Shown in pieces: positions 9,891 through 19,788 of a stretch of 61,186 nt of DNA. Positions within the stretch are counted from its first letter, which is position 1; every line of letters starts with the position of its first letter. A program made the position numbers and the translations under genes. The stretch is taken from the NCBI GenBank assembly GCA_902517175.1, contig CABYBM010000002.1, positions 1 to 61,186 on the forward strand. The letters are read 5' to 3'. The notes under the pieces were generated by a model. That model searched no databases and had not been told where the DNA came from. It saw only the letters and a program-made list of their open reading frames with translations. This stretch comes from an uncultured Pelagibacteraceae bacterium (lineage in GTDB: Bacteria; Pseudomonadota; Alphaproteobacteria; Pelagibacterales; Pelagibacteraceae).

Positions 9891-10409
9891 TTAAATTTGT
9901 TTAATAGATGTAATATCGTCCACTGGAAGTAACGAAATTAGGGTCTTAATATCTAATTTTTTAGATGGGTGTTTCCAGTTTTTTTCAATCTCAAACAAGG
10001 GGAGTAAAACAAAATTTCTTTTATGCATTCTTTTATGAGGTAAATTTAGCTTACTTTTGATATTTAATTTCATTCCATGAAAATCAATTATGTCAATATC
10101 ACATATACGAGGAGAGTTTTTTTTTGATTTTTTTCTACCTAAGCTAATCTCAATTTTTTTACAAATATTTAGTAAACTTAAAGGATCATGATAACTAATA
10201 ACTTTCAATATTATATTTAAATATTTTGGATAATTGGGGTTAGGCCATGATGGTGTTTCATAGTATTTTGAAATTGAAATAAATTTTATGTTATTTTCTT
10301 TTAAATAAAATTTAGCTTTTTCAATATTTTCACTTCTAACACCAAGATTTGATCCTATGCCTAAATAAACAATTCTAGCTAGATTTTCTGATATATCTTG
10401 ATTTTTCAC
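9891..10409 (-). CDS. folK: 2-amino-4-hydroxy-6-hydroxymethyldihydropteridine pyrophosphokinase
   Basis: [18 protein letters not shown]...[21 protein letters not shown]...[13 protein letters not shown]...[19 protein letters not shown] at 10409 ([17 protein letters not shown]) is a more plausible start than the ORF-track start at 10469. Confidence 0.93.
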   Translation of the reverse strand: MKNQDISENLARIVYLGIGSNLGVRSENIEKAKFYLKENNIKFISISKYYETPSWPNPNYPKYLNIILKVISYHDPLSLLNICKKIEISLGRKKSKKNSPRICDIDIIDFHGMKLNIKSKLNLPHKRMHKRNFVLLPLFEIEKNWKHPSKKLDIKTLISLLPVDDITSIKQI

Positions 10410-10845
10410 GGTTCCAATCTCTGTTTTTTTTTGTCGCTCTTTTATCGTATTGTTTTTTTCCTTTAGCAACTGCTAGCTCAATTTTAGCTTTACCTTTTTT
10501 AAAATACATTTTTGTAGGTACAATGGTAAAGCCGTCTCTTTGCATTTTACCAATAAGTTTGTTTATCTCTCTTTTGTTTAACAAAAGTTTTCTTTCATCT
10601 GTTGGATTGTGATTTGAATAGCTTGCTTGTTTATATGGAGAAATATGTGAATTAATAAGTACTATTTCACCTTTTTTTTCAACTGCATATGCATCCACTA
10701 TATTAACTTTGCCATCTCTGATGGACTTAATTTCAGAACCTTTTAAAACAATTCCTGCCTCTAAAAGATCTTCAAAAAAATAATTAAAACTTGCTTTTCT
10801 GTTTAAACAAATAATCTTTAAACCAGAATTGGTTTTTTTGTTCAT
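10375..10845 (-). CDS. smpB: SsrA-binding protein
   Basis: [66 protein letters not shown]. Confidence 0.97.
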   Translation of the reverse strand: MNKKTNSGLKIICLNRKASFNYFFEDLLEAGIVLKGSEIKSIRDGKVNIVDAYAVEKKGEIVLINSHISPYKQASYSNHNPTDERKLLLNKREINKLIGKMQRDGFTIVPTKMYFKKGKAKIELAVAKGKKQYDKRATKKNRDWNREKSRYIRKSS

Positions 10846-11726
10846 TAAATAAGTTTTGCAGACTCTATGGCTTTTTTTATAATTATTTTAGTCTCTTCTG
10901 TAACTTTAACCAATGGTAATCTAACTTCATCCTCACACAAATTCATTAGTTTGGCAGCGTATTTTACTGGACTAGGGTTGCTCTCTACAAACATTGCAGT
11001 ATGTACTGGTTGCAAAATGTCATCTAATTCTTTTGCTTTAGCAAGATTTTCGTCATTTTTAGATGTTGAATTTTTTTGAAATTCTGAGCAAAGCTTTGGT
11101 GCTATATTTGCAGTTACACTAATAGTCCCAACGCCTCCTCTTTTATTAAATTCAAATGCGTTATCATCGTTTCCTGTTAATTGAATAAATTCATTACCCA
11201 TTTTCTTTAACTGTTGATCAACTCTGTCTAAATCACCAGTGGCATCTTTTACACCAACAATATTCTTTAATTCATATAGTCTTGCCATTGTATCAACTGA
11301 CATATCAATTACTGACCTACCTGGTATATTATAAATTATAATAGGAATTCCACATTTATCATTAATAGCTTTATAATGTTGATATAGTCCCTCTTGAGTG
11401 GGCTTGTTGTAATACGGTGTTACAATTAATGCACCGTTTGCGCCTGCCTTTTCAGCATGAGAAGTTAGAGAAATAGCCTCCTCAGTAGAGTTAGAGCCCG
11501 TACCAGCGATAACTGGTATTTTTCCATTACTCTCTTTAATGCATAAATCAATCACACGCTCATGTTCAGTATGGCTGAGGGTTGGAGATTCTCCAGTAGT
11601 ACCAGCAGGGACTAACCCAGACGTACCATTGTCAATATGAAAATGAATTAGCTTTATATATGCGTCTTCATCTAGACCATTATTTTTGAATGGAGTGATT
11701 AAGGCAACATTTGATCCTTTAAACAT
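10845..11726 (-). CDS. dapA: 4-hydroxy-tetrahydrodipicolinate synthase
   Basis: [64 protein letters not shown]. Confidence 0.97.
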   Translation of the reverse strand: MFKGSNVALITPFKNNGLDEDAYIKLIHFHIDNGTSGLVPAGTTGESPTLSHTEHERVIDLCIKESNGKIPVIAGTGSNSTEEAISLTSHAEKAGANGALIVTPYYNKPTQEGLYQHYKAINDKCGIPIIIYNIPGRSVIDMSVDTMARLYELKNIVGVKDATGDLDRVDQQLKKMGNEFIQLTGNDDNAFEFNKRGGVGTISVTANIAPKLCSEFQKNSTSKNDENLAKAKELDDILQPVHTAMFVESNPSPVKYAAKLMNLCEDEVRLPLVKVTEETKIIIKKAIESAKLI

Positions 11727-11769
11727 AAATACTTATAACATAGTTTAGAGATTCATATACTAAAAGATT

Positions 11770-13986
11770 ATGTGCAAAAAAATATTATTTATTCTTGGAA
11801 TGGTCTTATTTGTTTCTTTTAAAATAACTAACCTTTACGCAGAGGCAATACAAATTGTTCCTCCTCAAAAACCTACTTTATCATCAGAAGAGATAATTAA
11901 AAAAATATCAAAAAATATTATTACTCCTCTTAAAAAACCTACAAAATTAAAAAAGGTTGAAAAAAAGGTTATTGTTAAGGAAATAAAAGAGAAAAAATTA
12001 AGTTTTAAAATTCCTAAAAAAAAACCAAGTGTTGCAGGAGTAAAAACTACTAAAAATATTAAAATATCTAAATATTATAGCAAAAAAGATTTTGGTTTGG
12101 CAAAAAAAGCGATTTCTGAAATGCAAAAAAGTAAATGGACTTCAGCTTTAAATATTTCCAAAAAAGCTAAAGATAAATCTATTTATAATTTTATTCAGTG
12201 GAGACATCTACTAACAACTGGAAATCAAGCCTCTTTTTACGATTATAAGGTTTTTATAGACAGTAATCCTGAATATCCAAGAATTGATAGATTAAGATAT
12301 TTGGCAGAACATAAATTGTCTACGGCTAATGTTTCGCCCAAGAAGATCATTACATGGTTTGGAGCTAACAAACCCCTTAGTGGATATGGTAAAATGATAT
12401 TAGGTGAAAGTCACCTATTAATTGGTGATAAATCTAAGGGTACAAATTTAATTAAAGAAGGTTGGATTACAGCAAAATTATCTAGGAATGATTTAAAGTT
12501 TTTTAGAAAGAAATTTAAAAAAAGTCTAAATGCTGATGATTATATTAAAAGAGCTGATTACCTTGCGTGGAATGGAAAGCATTGGGATCTTAAAAGACTA
12601 ACAAGATATTTACCAAAAGATTATGAGCTTTTATATACGGCCAGACAAATACTAATAAGTAAGGGATATGGAGTTGACCAAGCAATTAAAAATGTGCCAC
12701 AAAAATTTAAAAATGATGCAGGTCTTAATTATGATCGTTTGAAATGGAGAAGAAAAAAAGGTCGTGTAGACTCTTCAACAGAAATTCTACTTAAAATTAG
12801 AAATGATAAAGATTATTTAGTAATGCCAGAAAAATGGTGGAAAGAAAGAGAAATAATTTCACGGGCTCTAATTTATAAAAAAAAATACGAAATTGCTTAT
12901 AAAATATCAAGTAATCACGGTATGACTGAAGGGTCAGATTTTGCAGCAGCAGAGTGGATGAGTGGCTGGATAGCTTTGAGTTTTTTAAATGATCCTTTAA
13001 CATCAAAAAATCATTTTAAAAATTTTTATGACAATGTTAACTATCCAATTAGTACCTCTAGAGGAGCTTATTGGCTTGCTAGTGCATATGAGAAACTTGG
13101 AGATAAAGAGCAATCTAATAAATGGTATTTAGAAGCATCAAAATATTTAACTACTTATTATGGTCAATTAGCATTTTTAAAGATCAATCCAAATGGAAAA
13201 TTTGAACTTAATAATGATATGGAAGTTGATAAAAAATATCGACTTATTTTTTTTAATAAAGAACTTGTTAAGATTACTTATCTTTTAGATGAGCTTAAAA
13301 AAGATAAATATACTAAATTTATTTTAAGACATCTAGCCAATGATGATATTTCCAAAGGTAGTGAAATACTAGCAGCTGAACTTGCAACAAATATAAATAG
13401 ATATGACTTTGCTATACAAGTTTCTAAAATTGCTTCCTATCAAAAAAGGTTTCATAATAAATTTAATTATCCAATTATTAGTACGCCAAAAAATATTAAT
13501 GGAAGAAAAATCCCAGATAGCGCTTTAATTTTATCTATTATAAGACAAGAAAGTGAGTTTGATTTAGAAGCCAATAGTCACGCAGGTGCAAAAGGATTAA
13601 TGCAACTAATGCCCTACACTGCAAAATTAGTTTCTAAACAAGCAAAACTTCCTTATTCAAAATCAAGATTAACTATTGATCCTGAATATAATATCAATTT
13701 AGGCTCTCATTATATTGCAGGCCTTATCTTACAATATGATGGTGCATACCCTTTTGCAGTTGCTGCTTATAATGCAGGACCAAACCGAGTTAAGTATTGG
13801 AAAAAAATTAATAAAAATCCACAAAAGAAACAAATTAATTATGTTGATTGGGTTGAGTTAATAAAATTTAGGGAAACACGAAACTATGTTCAGCGGGTAA
13901 TGGAAAACTACAATGTTTATCGATATATATTAGAACAAAGGCCTATTCCAATGAGAAATTTCTTTAAAGATCGTCCTCTATTTTAA
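11770..13986 (+). CDS. slt: Soluble lytic murein transglycosylase
   Basis: N-terminal signal-like segment, Lys-rich linker, helical repeats, SLT domain: ILSIIRQESEFDLEANSHAGAKGLMQLMPYTAKLV...YPFAVAAYNAGPNRV. Confidence 0.92.
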   Translation: MCKKILFILGMVLFVSFKITNLYAEAIQIVPPQKPTLSSEEIIKKISKNIITPLKKPTKLKKVEKKVIVKEIKEKKLSFKIPKKKPSVAGVKTTKNIKISKYYSKKDFGLAKKAISEMQKSKWTSALNISKKAKDKSIYNFIQWRHLLTTGNQASFYDYKVFIDSNPEYPRIDRLRYLAEHKLSTANVSPKKIITWFGANKPLSGYGKMILGESHLLIGDKSKGTNLIKEGWITAKLSRNDLKFFRKKFKKSLNADDYIKRADYLAWNGKHWDLKRLTRYLPKDYELLYTARQILISKGYGVDQAIKNVPQKFKNDAGLNYDRLKWRRKKGRVDSSTEILLKIRNDKDYLVMPEKWWKEREIISRALIYKKKYEIAYKISSNHGMTEGSDFAAAEWMSGWIALSFLNDPLTSKNHFKNFYDNVNYPISTSRGAYWLASAYEKLGDKEQSNKWYLEASKYLTTYYGQLAFLKINPNGKFELNNDMEVDKKYRLIFFNKELVKITYLLDELKKDKYTKFILRHLANDDISKGSEILAAELATNINRYDFAIQVSKIASYQKRFHNKFNYPIISTPKNINGRKIPDSALILSIIRQESEFDLEANSHAGAKGLMQLMPYTAKLVSKQAKLPYSKSRLTIDPEYNINLGSHYIAGLILQYDGAYPFAVAAYNAGPNRVKYWKKINKNPQKKQINYVDWVELIKFRETRNYVQRVMENYNVYRYILEQRPIPMRNFFKDRPLF

Positions 13987-14078
13987 TGGCGGAAGAGGAG
14001 GGATTCGAACCCTCGGTACAAGTTTCCTCGCACGGTCATTTAGCAAACGACTGGTTTCAGCCTCTCACCCACTCTTCC
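13987..14078 (-). tRNA. tRNA-Ser (anticodon GCU)
   Basis: Reverse strand GGAAGAGTGGGTGAGAGGCTGAAACCAGTCGTTTGCTAAATGACCGTGCGAGGAAACTTGTACCGAGGGTTCGAATCCCTCCTCTTCCGCCA: acceptor GGAAGAG/CTCTTCC, anticodon stem GTCGT/ATGAC with loop TTGCTAA, long class II variable arm, GGTTCGAATCC T-arm, encoded CCA. Confidence 0.96.
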
Positions 14079-14145
14079 GTATGACATTGTGTAATAAGTG
14101 ATTGTATTGAAAATTCAATCTTTATAAAGTAATTATTCAATTATT

Positions 14146-15399
14146 ATGAGAAATAAGTACTCTATATTTTCTTTATTTAAAAATGCTTTATCGTATCATG
14201 AAAATTGGCAAAGAGCCTGGAAAGATCCAGCACCTAAAAAAGAATATGATGCTGTAATTGTTGGTGGCGGTGGTCACGGTTTAGCAACAGCATATTACTT
14301 AGCAAAAAAACATAATATGCAAAACATTGCTGTAGTAGAAAAAGGTTGGATTGGTGGTGGAAACACCGGTCGTAATACAACAATTATTAGATCAAATTAT
14401 TTATGGGATGCTAGTGCAGGTTTGTATGATCATGCCTTAAAAATATGGGAAGGTTTATCACAAGAACTAAATTATAATGTTATGTTTAGTCAAAGAGGTG
14501 TAATGAATCTTGCTCACAATTTACAAGATGTGAGAGATTTAAAAAGAAGAACTCACGCAAACAGACTGAATGGAATAGATGCAGTTTATTTAAACACTGA
14601 GGAAGTAAAAAAATTTTGTCCAATAATAAATACATCACAAGATATTAGATATCCTGTTTTGGGTGGTACTTTACAAAGAAGAGCTGGTACAGCTAGACAT
14701 GATGCAGTTGCATGGGGATATGCCAGGGGTGCAGATGAAATGGGAGTTGATATCATTCAAAACTGTGAAGTTAAAAGTATCAAGAGAAGTGGAGATACAG
14801 TTGAGGGTATAGAAACAACAAAAGGATTTATTAAAACTAAAAAAATTGGTGTAGTTGCAGCAGGACATTCTAGCGTAGTTGCTAATATGGCAGGTTTAAA
14901 ACTTCCACTTGAAAGTAAACCCTTGCAAGCTTTAGTTTCTGAACCTGTGAAACCAATTATTGACACTGTTGTTATGTCAAATGCTGTTCATGCATATGTT
15001 AGTCAATCAGATAAAGGTGAGCTAGTTATAGGTGCTGGTACAGATGATTATATTTCTTATTCTCAAAAAGGTAGTCATCAAATTATAGAAGGCACTTTGA
15101 ATGCAATTTTAGAATTATATCCAATTTTTAGTCGTATGAGAATGCTAAGGCAATGGGGTGGTATTGTTGATATATGCCCTGATGCAAGTCCTATTCTAAG
15201 CAAAACATCAATCAAAGGATTATATTTTAATTGTGGTTGGGGTACAGGTGGATTTAAAGCAACACCTGGTTCTGGAGACTTATTTGCTCATACTATTGCT
15301 AATGACGAACCTCATAAACTGAATGCTGCATTTAATTTAAATAGATTTGTAAGTGGTGACCTTGTAGATGAACATGGTGCTGCAGCAGTTGCACATTAA
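14146..15399 (+). CDS. soxB: Sarcosine oxidase, beta subunit
   Basis: FAD-binding [70 protein letters not shown] region expected around the covalent flavin His; soxBDAG order. Confidence 0.95.
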   Translation: MRNKYSIFSLFKNALSYHENWQRAWKDPAPKKEYDAVIVGGGGHGLATAYYLAKKHNMQNIAVVEKGWIGGGNTGRNTTIIRSNYLWDASAGLYDHALKIWEGLSQELNYNVMFSQRGVMNLAHNLQDVRDLKRRTHANRLNGIDAVYLNTEEVKKFCPIINTSQDIRYPVLGGTLQRRAGTARHDAVAWGYARGADEMGVDIIQNCEVKSIKRSGDTVEGIETTKGFIKTKKIGVVAAGHSSVVANMAGLKLPLESKPLQALVSEPVKPIIDTVVMSNAVHAYVSQSDKGELVIGAGTDDYISYSQKGSHQIIEGTLNAILELYPIFSRMRMLRQWGGIVDICPDASPILSKTSIKGLYFNCGWGTGGFKATPGSGDLFAHTIANDEPHKLNAAFNLNRFVSGDLVDEHGAAAVAH

Positions 15400-15674
15400 T
15401 GTTTTTGATTAATTGTCCGTATTGTGGAGAAAGAGATCAGCAAGAATTTAAAGCTGGTGGAGAAGCTCACATTGAAAGACCCAAACAACCAACTGAATTA
15501 AGTGATGATGAATGGGCAGAATATTTATTTATGAGAAAAAATATTAAAGGTGTGCAGTTTGAAAGATGGAACCATGCTCATGGTTGTCGTAAATGGTTTA
15601 ATATGGCTAGAGATACATCTAATGATGAAATAAAAGCAATTTATAAAATGGGTGAAAAACCACCAACGCAATAA
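15399..15674 (+). CDS. soxD: Sarcosine oxidase, delta subunit
   Basis: 91 aa; INCPYCGERDQQEFKAGGEAHIERP...FERWNHAHGCRKWFNMARDT; Cys/His zinc ligands; between soxB and soxA. Confidence 0.95.
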   Translation: MFLINCPYCGERDQQEFKAGGEAHIERPKQPTELSDDEWAEYLFMRKNIKGVQFERWNHAHGCRKWFNMARDTSNDEIKAIYKMGEKPPTQ

Positions 15675-15675
15675 A

Positions 15676-18600
15676 ATGACACAAAATCTAAGAGTAAAAT
15701 CAAGTGAATTTATAGATGAGACTAATAGAATTTCATTTAAGTTTGATGGAAAAACTTACTATGGTTTTAAAGGGGATACTTTAGCATCTGCTTTAATAGC
15801 AAATAATATTCATTTAGTTGGTAGAAGCTTTAAATACCATCGACCACGGGGAATTATGACTTCTGGTTCTGAGGAACCGAATGCAATCGTTCAAGTAAAT
15901 CCTAATTCAAATATTACAGAACCAAATGCAAGAGCAACGGAAATAGAAATTTATGAAGGTTTAGAAGCATCTAGCCAAAATTGTTGGCCAAGTGTTAATT
16001 TTGATATTGGTGGAATAAACAATTTTTTAGCTCCCCTCTTTCCAGCAGGCTTTTATTATAAAACTTTTATGTGGCCTAAAAGTTTTTGGGAAAAGTATGA
16101 ATTTTTCATTAGACATTCTGCAGGTCTTGGCAAATCTCCAAATAAAAGAGATCCTGATATATATGACCATAGAAATATTCATTGTGATGTATTAGTTGTG
16201 GGTGCCGGTATATCTGGAATATTGGCAGCAAGAAATGCAGCAAAAAATAATTTCAAAACATTACTTTTAGATGAAAAGAATGAACTTGGTGGATCAACAA
16301 TATTTGAAGCGAATGAAGACAATAAAATTAATAATAATTTAGCATCTGAATGGTTGAAAAAAGAAATTAATGAACTTGAGAATATTAAGAATCTTGAGAT
16401 TAAAACTAGAACAAGCGTAGCTGCATATCATCAATACAATTATTTACTTGCTAGAGAAAATTTAACAGATCATTTAAACAAAAAAGATAAAAAAAATAAG
16501 ATTAGACAACGACTTCTTAAAATTAGAGCTAAAAAAGTAATTTTAGCAACTGGTGCACTAGAAAGACCTTTAATTTTTAATAATAATGATAGACCTGGTA
16601 TTATGCTCTCTTCAGCTATTAAAAAATATAGTAATTTCTATGGTGTTGCATGTGGAACTAAAAATATTTTTTTCACAAATAATGATAGTGCTTATGAAAG
16701 TGCTTTATCATTGCATAATAAAGGAATTAAGGTTGAAGCTATTATAGATATAAGGGAAAATTCTGATGCAAAAATAATTAAAAAAATTACTGATGCTGGT
16801 ATAAAAATATACTGGTCACATACAATTGTTGATACTAGAGGATATAAAAGGATAAGAAGCATATCTATAATGAGACTCTCAAATGACGGTACATCTGTTA
16901 CTGGCAGTAAAATTTCTATTTCTTGTAATTGCTTAGGTATTGCAGGTGGTTGGACACCAGCAGTACATTTATACACGCAATCTGGTAGTAAACTAACCTT
17001 TGATGAAGAAAGAAAAATTTTTATTCCTAAAACTGATGCCAAAGAACAAATTAGTGTTGGGTCCTGTGGGGGCGATTTTGAACTAGACGAAATAATTACA
17101 AACTTAAATTATAAATTAAAAAATTTTTTAAACATCGATAAAACTGATTTTGAAGGTATTGCTTTAGAAAATGATCATGAAACCTCAAAAAGAAATATTT
17201 GGCTTTTACCCTCTGATCAGACTATTGGTAAAACTAAGCCTTTTGTCGATTACCAGAATGATGCGACAGCAAAAGATATAAAACTCGCACTAAGAGAGGG
17301 TTTTAGATCAATCGAGCATGTTAAAAGATATACAACAACAGGAATGGGTACTGACCAAGGTAAACTTGGAAATATGCATGCTTTAGGAATCATTGCAGAT
17401 ACAGCAGGTATAAAAATGGGAGAATTAGGGACGACAACTTTTAGACCACCATACACTCCTTTAACTTTTGGAACTATTGTTGGAAGAAATGTAGGAGAAT
17501 TTTTTGATACATTTCGAAGAACACCTATGAACGATTGGCACATTAAAAATAAAGCTGAATTTGAAAATGTTGGTCAGTGGAAAAGATCTTGGTATTACCC
17601 TAAGGAAGGTGAAACAATGCATCAAGCAGTGCAAAGAGAAAGTAAAGCAGCTAGACAGAGTGCTGGAATATTAGATGCTTCTACCTTAGGTAAAATTGAT
17701 ATTCAGGGAAGTGATGCTTCTGAATTTTTAAATAGAGTTTACACTAACGCATGGTCAAAACTTGCTATTGGTAAATGCAGATATGGATTGATGCTTAATG
17801 AGGACGGTATGGTTTATGATGATGGTGTGACGACAAGACTAGGAGAAAATCATTATATTATGACAACTACAACAGGTGGTGCCGCAAATGTTTTAGGAAA
17901 ACTTGAAGATTACCTTCAGACTGAATGGCCCGAGTTGGACGTATATTTAACTTCTGTCACAGATCATTTTGCAACAGCTAGTCTATGTGGTCCTAACAGT
18001 AAAAAAATTTTAAATAAAATTATTCCTGATTTAGATTTATCAGATGACAATTTTCCACACATGTCATTTAAAGAGGTATTAATTGATAAAATCAATTGTA
18101 GAATTATGAGAATAAGTTTTACGGGTGAGCTGAGTTATGAGATTAATGCACCAGCAAGTTATGGTGAGGCTATATGGCAAAAATGTATAGAGGCTGGAAA
18201 AGAATTTAATATTACTCCCTATGGAACAGAAACAATGCATTTATTAAGAGCAGAGAAAGGTTTTATAATTGTAGGTCAAGATACAGATGGAACAATGACA
18301 CCTATTGATCTTCAAATGGACTGGATTGTAAGTAAGAAAAAATATGACTTTATTGGAAAAAGATCACTTTATAGATCTGACACAATGAAAGAAAATAGAA
18401 AACAATTAGTAGGTTTATTGACTGAAGATCCAAATATTGTTTTAGAAGAAGGTGCTCAAATTGTTTCTGAATTAAATCAAAAACCAGTTGAAATGCTTGG
18501 TCATGTAACATCAAGTTATTTCAGTCCAAATCTTAATAAATCAATTGCTCTAGCAGTTGTTAAAGATGGAAAAAATATGAAAGGTAAAAAACTTTTTATT

Positions 18601-18681
18601 CCAATGGAAAATAAAAATATTAGTGTCACCGTGTCTAATACAGTGTTTTATGATGAGAAAAATGAGAGGCTAAATGCTTAA
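15676..18681 (+). CDS. soxA: Sarcosine oxidase, alpha subunit
   Basis: N-terminal ferredoxin-like domain, NAD-binding VLVVGAGISGILAARNA, C-terminal GcvT/aminomethyltransferase-like half. ATG at 15676 (MTQNLRVKSSEF) preferred over 15652. Confidence 0.95.
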   Translation: MTQNLRVKSSEFIDETNRISFKFDGKTYYGFKGDTLASALIANNIHLVGRSFKYHRPRGIMTSGSEEPNAIVQVNPNSNITEPNARATEIEIYEGLEASSQNCWPSVNFDIGGINNFLAPLFPAGFYYKTFMWPKSFWEKYEFFIRHSAGLGKSPNKRDPDIYDHRNIHCDVLVVGAGISGILAARNAAKNNFKTLLLDEKNELGGSTIFEANEDNKINNNLASEWLKKEINELENIKNLEIKTRTSVAAYHQYNYLLARENLTDHLNKKDKKNKIRQRLLKIRAKKVILATGALERPLIFNNNDRPGIMLSSAIKKYSNFYGVACGTKNIFFTNNDSAYESALSLHNKGIKVEAIIDIRENSDAKIIKKITDAGIKIYWSHTIVDTRGYKRIRSISIMRLSNDGTSVTGSKISISCNCLGIAGGWTPAVHLYTQSGSKLTFDEERKIFIPKTDAKEQISVGSCGGDFELDEIITNLNYKLKNFLNIDKTDFEGIALENDHETSKRNIWLLPSDQTIGKTKPFVDYQNDATAKDIKLALREGFRSIEHVKRYTTTGMGTDQGKLGNMHALGIIADTAGIKMGELGTTTFRPPYTPLTFGTIVGRNVGEFFDTFRRTPMNDWHIKNKAEFENVGQWKRSWYYPKEGETMHQAVQRESKAARQSAGILDASTLGKIDIQGSDASEFLNRVYTNAWSKLAIGKCRYGLMLNEDGMVYDDGVTTRLGENHYIMTTTTGGAANVLGKLEDYLQTEWPELDVYLTSVTDHFATASLCGPNSKKILNKIIPDLDLSDDNFPHMSFKEVLIDKINCRIMRISFTGELSYEINAPASYGEAIWQKCIEAGKEFNITPYGTETMHLLRAEKGFIIVGQDTDGTMTPIDLQMDWIVSKKKYDFIGKRSLYRSDTMKENRKQLVGLLTEDPNIVLEEGAQIVSELNQKPVEMLGHVTSSYFSPNLNKSIALAVVKDGKNMKGKKLFIPMENKNISVTVSNTVFYDEKNERLNA

Positions 18682-19237
18682 TTATAAAACAGCAACAAAT
18701 GAAGAAATTAACTACAATGGTATCGTTGTTAAAGAAATTTCACCTACAATGAAATTAAATTTAAGAGGTAAAAAAAGAGAATTTTTTACTAATATTGGTA
18801 AAAATCTAAATATACTTCTTCCGACAGAAGCTAATACCTCAACAATCAGTGATAAATTAACAGCTATTTGGCTTAGCCCTGATGAATGGATGATAGTTAC
18901 TAACGATGAGGTTAAAAAAGATACAAATGAATATAAGCTAAATGAAACACTTTTTAATGATATATCTAAATCAAGTTTAGGTGCTATAATTGATGTTACA
19001 GATCAATTTGTTCAATTAGAAATCAAAGGGAAAAATATCTACGAAATATTTTATGCAGGAAGTCCATTCAATTTTAGTGAATTTAAAGATAAAAAAGGTT
19101 CATCTGTGCAAACTATTTTAAATCATATAGATGTTATAGTTCACAATAAGGGAGATCAAATTGTTAATTTATTTGTAAGAAGGTCTTTCGCTCAACATCT
19201 TTGGTCCTGGATTAATGACAGCGCATCAAGATTATAA
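18674..19237 (+). CDS. soxG: Sarcosine oxidase, gamma subunit
   Basis: 187 aa; LSPDEWMIVT, IDVTDQFVQLEIKGKN, VRRSFAQHLWSWINDSA; last gene of soxBDAG. Confidence 0.9.
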   Translation: MLNYKTATNEEINYNGIVVKEISPTMKLNLRGKKREFFTNIGKNLNILLPTEANTSTISDKLTAIWLSPDEWMIVTNDEVKKDTNEYKLNETLFNDISKSSLGAIIDVTDQFVQLEIKGKNIYEIFYAGSPFNFSEFKDKKGSSVQTILNHIDVIVHNKGDQIVNLFVRRSFAQHLWSWINDSASRL

Positions 19238-19239
19238 AT

Positions 19240-19767
19240 TTAATTTTTTCTTCTAAAATTCCAAGGCATTTCAAATTTACCCTGCCAAATTCCAAGCTTA
19301 TTGTTCTTTGCATTTGTTTCGTCTGAAATATATTTTTTTGAATATTTTCTATAAGCAACTGCATAACCGTTTGATACTAACCAAGAATTAAGATTTACGT
19401 TTCTTTTATAACATTCTCCAATAAGCCTATTATATCTATCAACATCCTTTATCTTACATTTTATAATTTGATTATTTATTTTTTTAATTAATTTATTAGT
19501 AGAAACTTGTCCACATAAGTAGCTCTTGGTGAACGAAAAAACACTAATTGTTAGGTAAGGCTTTTTACATGTTTGTTTTTTTTCTGGAGCATCTATCCCA
19601 TGTAACCTAATTTTTTTATTACTTATTTTAATTGTATCTCCGTCAATAATTTTTGCAAAACCAGTAATTTCCTTAATTTCTTCTGATTTAACATCATTGT
19701 AAGTAAATATAAAAACAACTAAACAGATTATAATTATTATTAAAACTTTTTTTTTGGTAAAAAACAT
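19240..19767 (-). CDS. Staphylococcal-nuclease-like (thermonuclease family) protein, predicted secreted
   Basis: Hydrophobic N-terminal signal; AKIIDGDTIKISNKKIRLHGIDAPEKKQ, DRYNRLIGECY, NGYAVAYRKYS. Confidence 0.88.
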   Translation of the reverse strand: MFFTKKKVLIIIIICLVVFIFTYNDVKSEEIKEITGFAKIIDGDTIKISNKKIRLHGIDAPEKKQTCKKPYLTISVFSFTKSYLCGQVSTNKLIKKINNQIIKCKIKDVDRYNRLIGECYKRNVNLNSWLVSNGYAVAYRKYSKKYISDETNAKNNKLGIWQGKFEMPWNFRRKN

Positions 19768-19788
19768 CTTTAAGTAATTTAGATCAAA

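Noticed and set aside
10375-10469. 95-bp folK/smpB overlap suggested by the ORF track
   Set aside because: Mostly a start-site artefact: a GTG at 10409 gives a FolK N-terminus matching the family and cuts the overlap to 35 bp.
14079-14145. Glycine riboswitch upstream of soxB
   Set aside because: The spacer is only 67 bp and shows no aptamer-like conserved segments; too short for a glycine aptamer plus expression platform.
16692-17042. 116-aa ORF on - strand inside soxA
   Set aside because: Antisense to conserved coding sequence, hydrophobic composition typical of shadow ORFs in AT-rich DNA.
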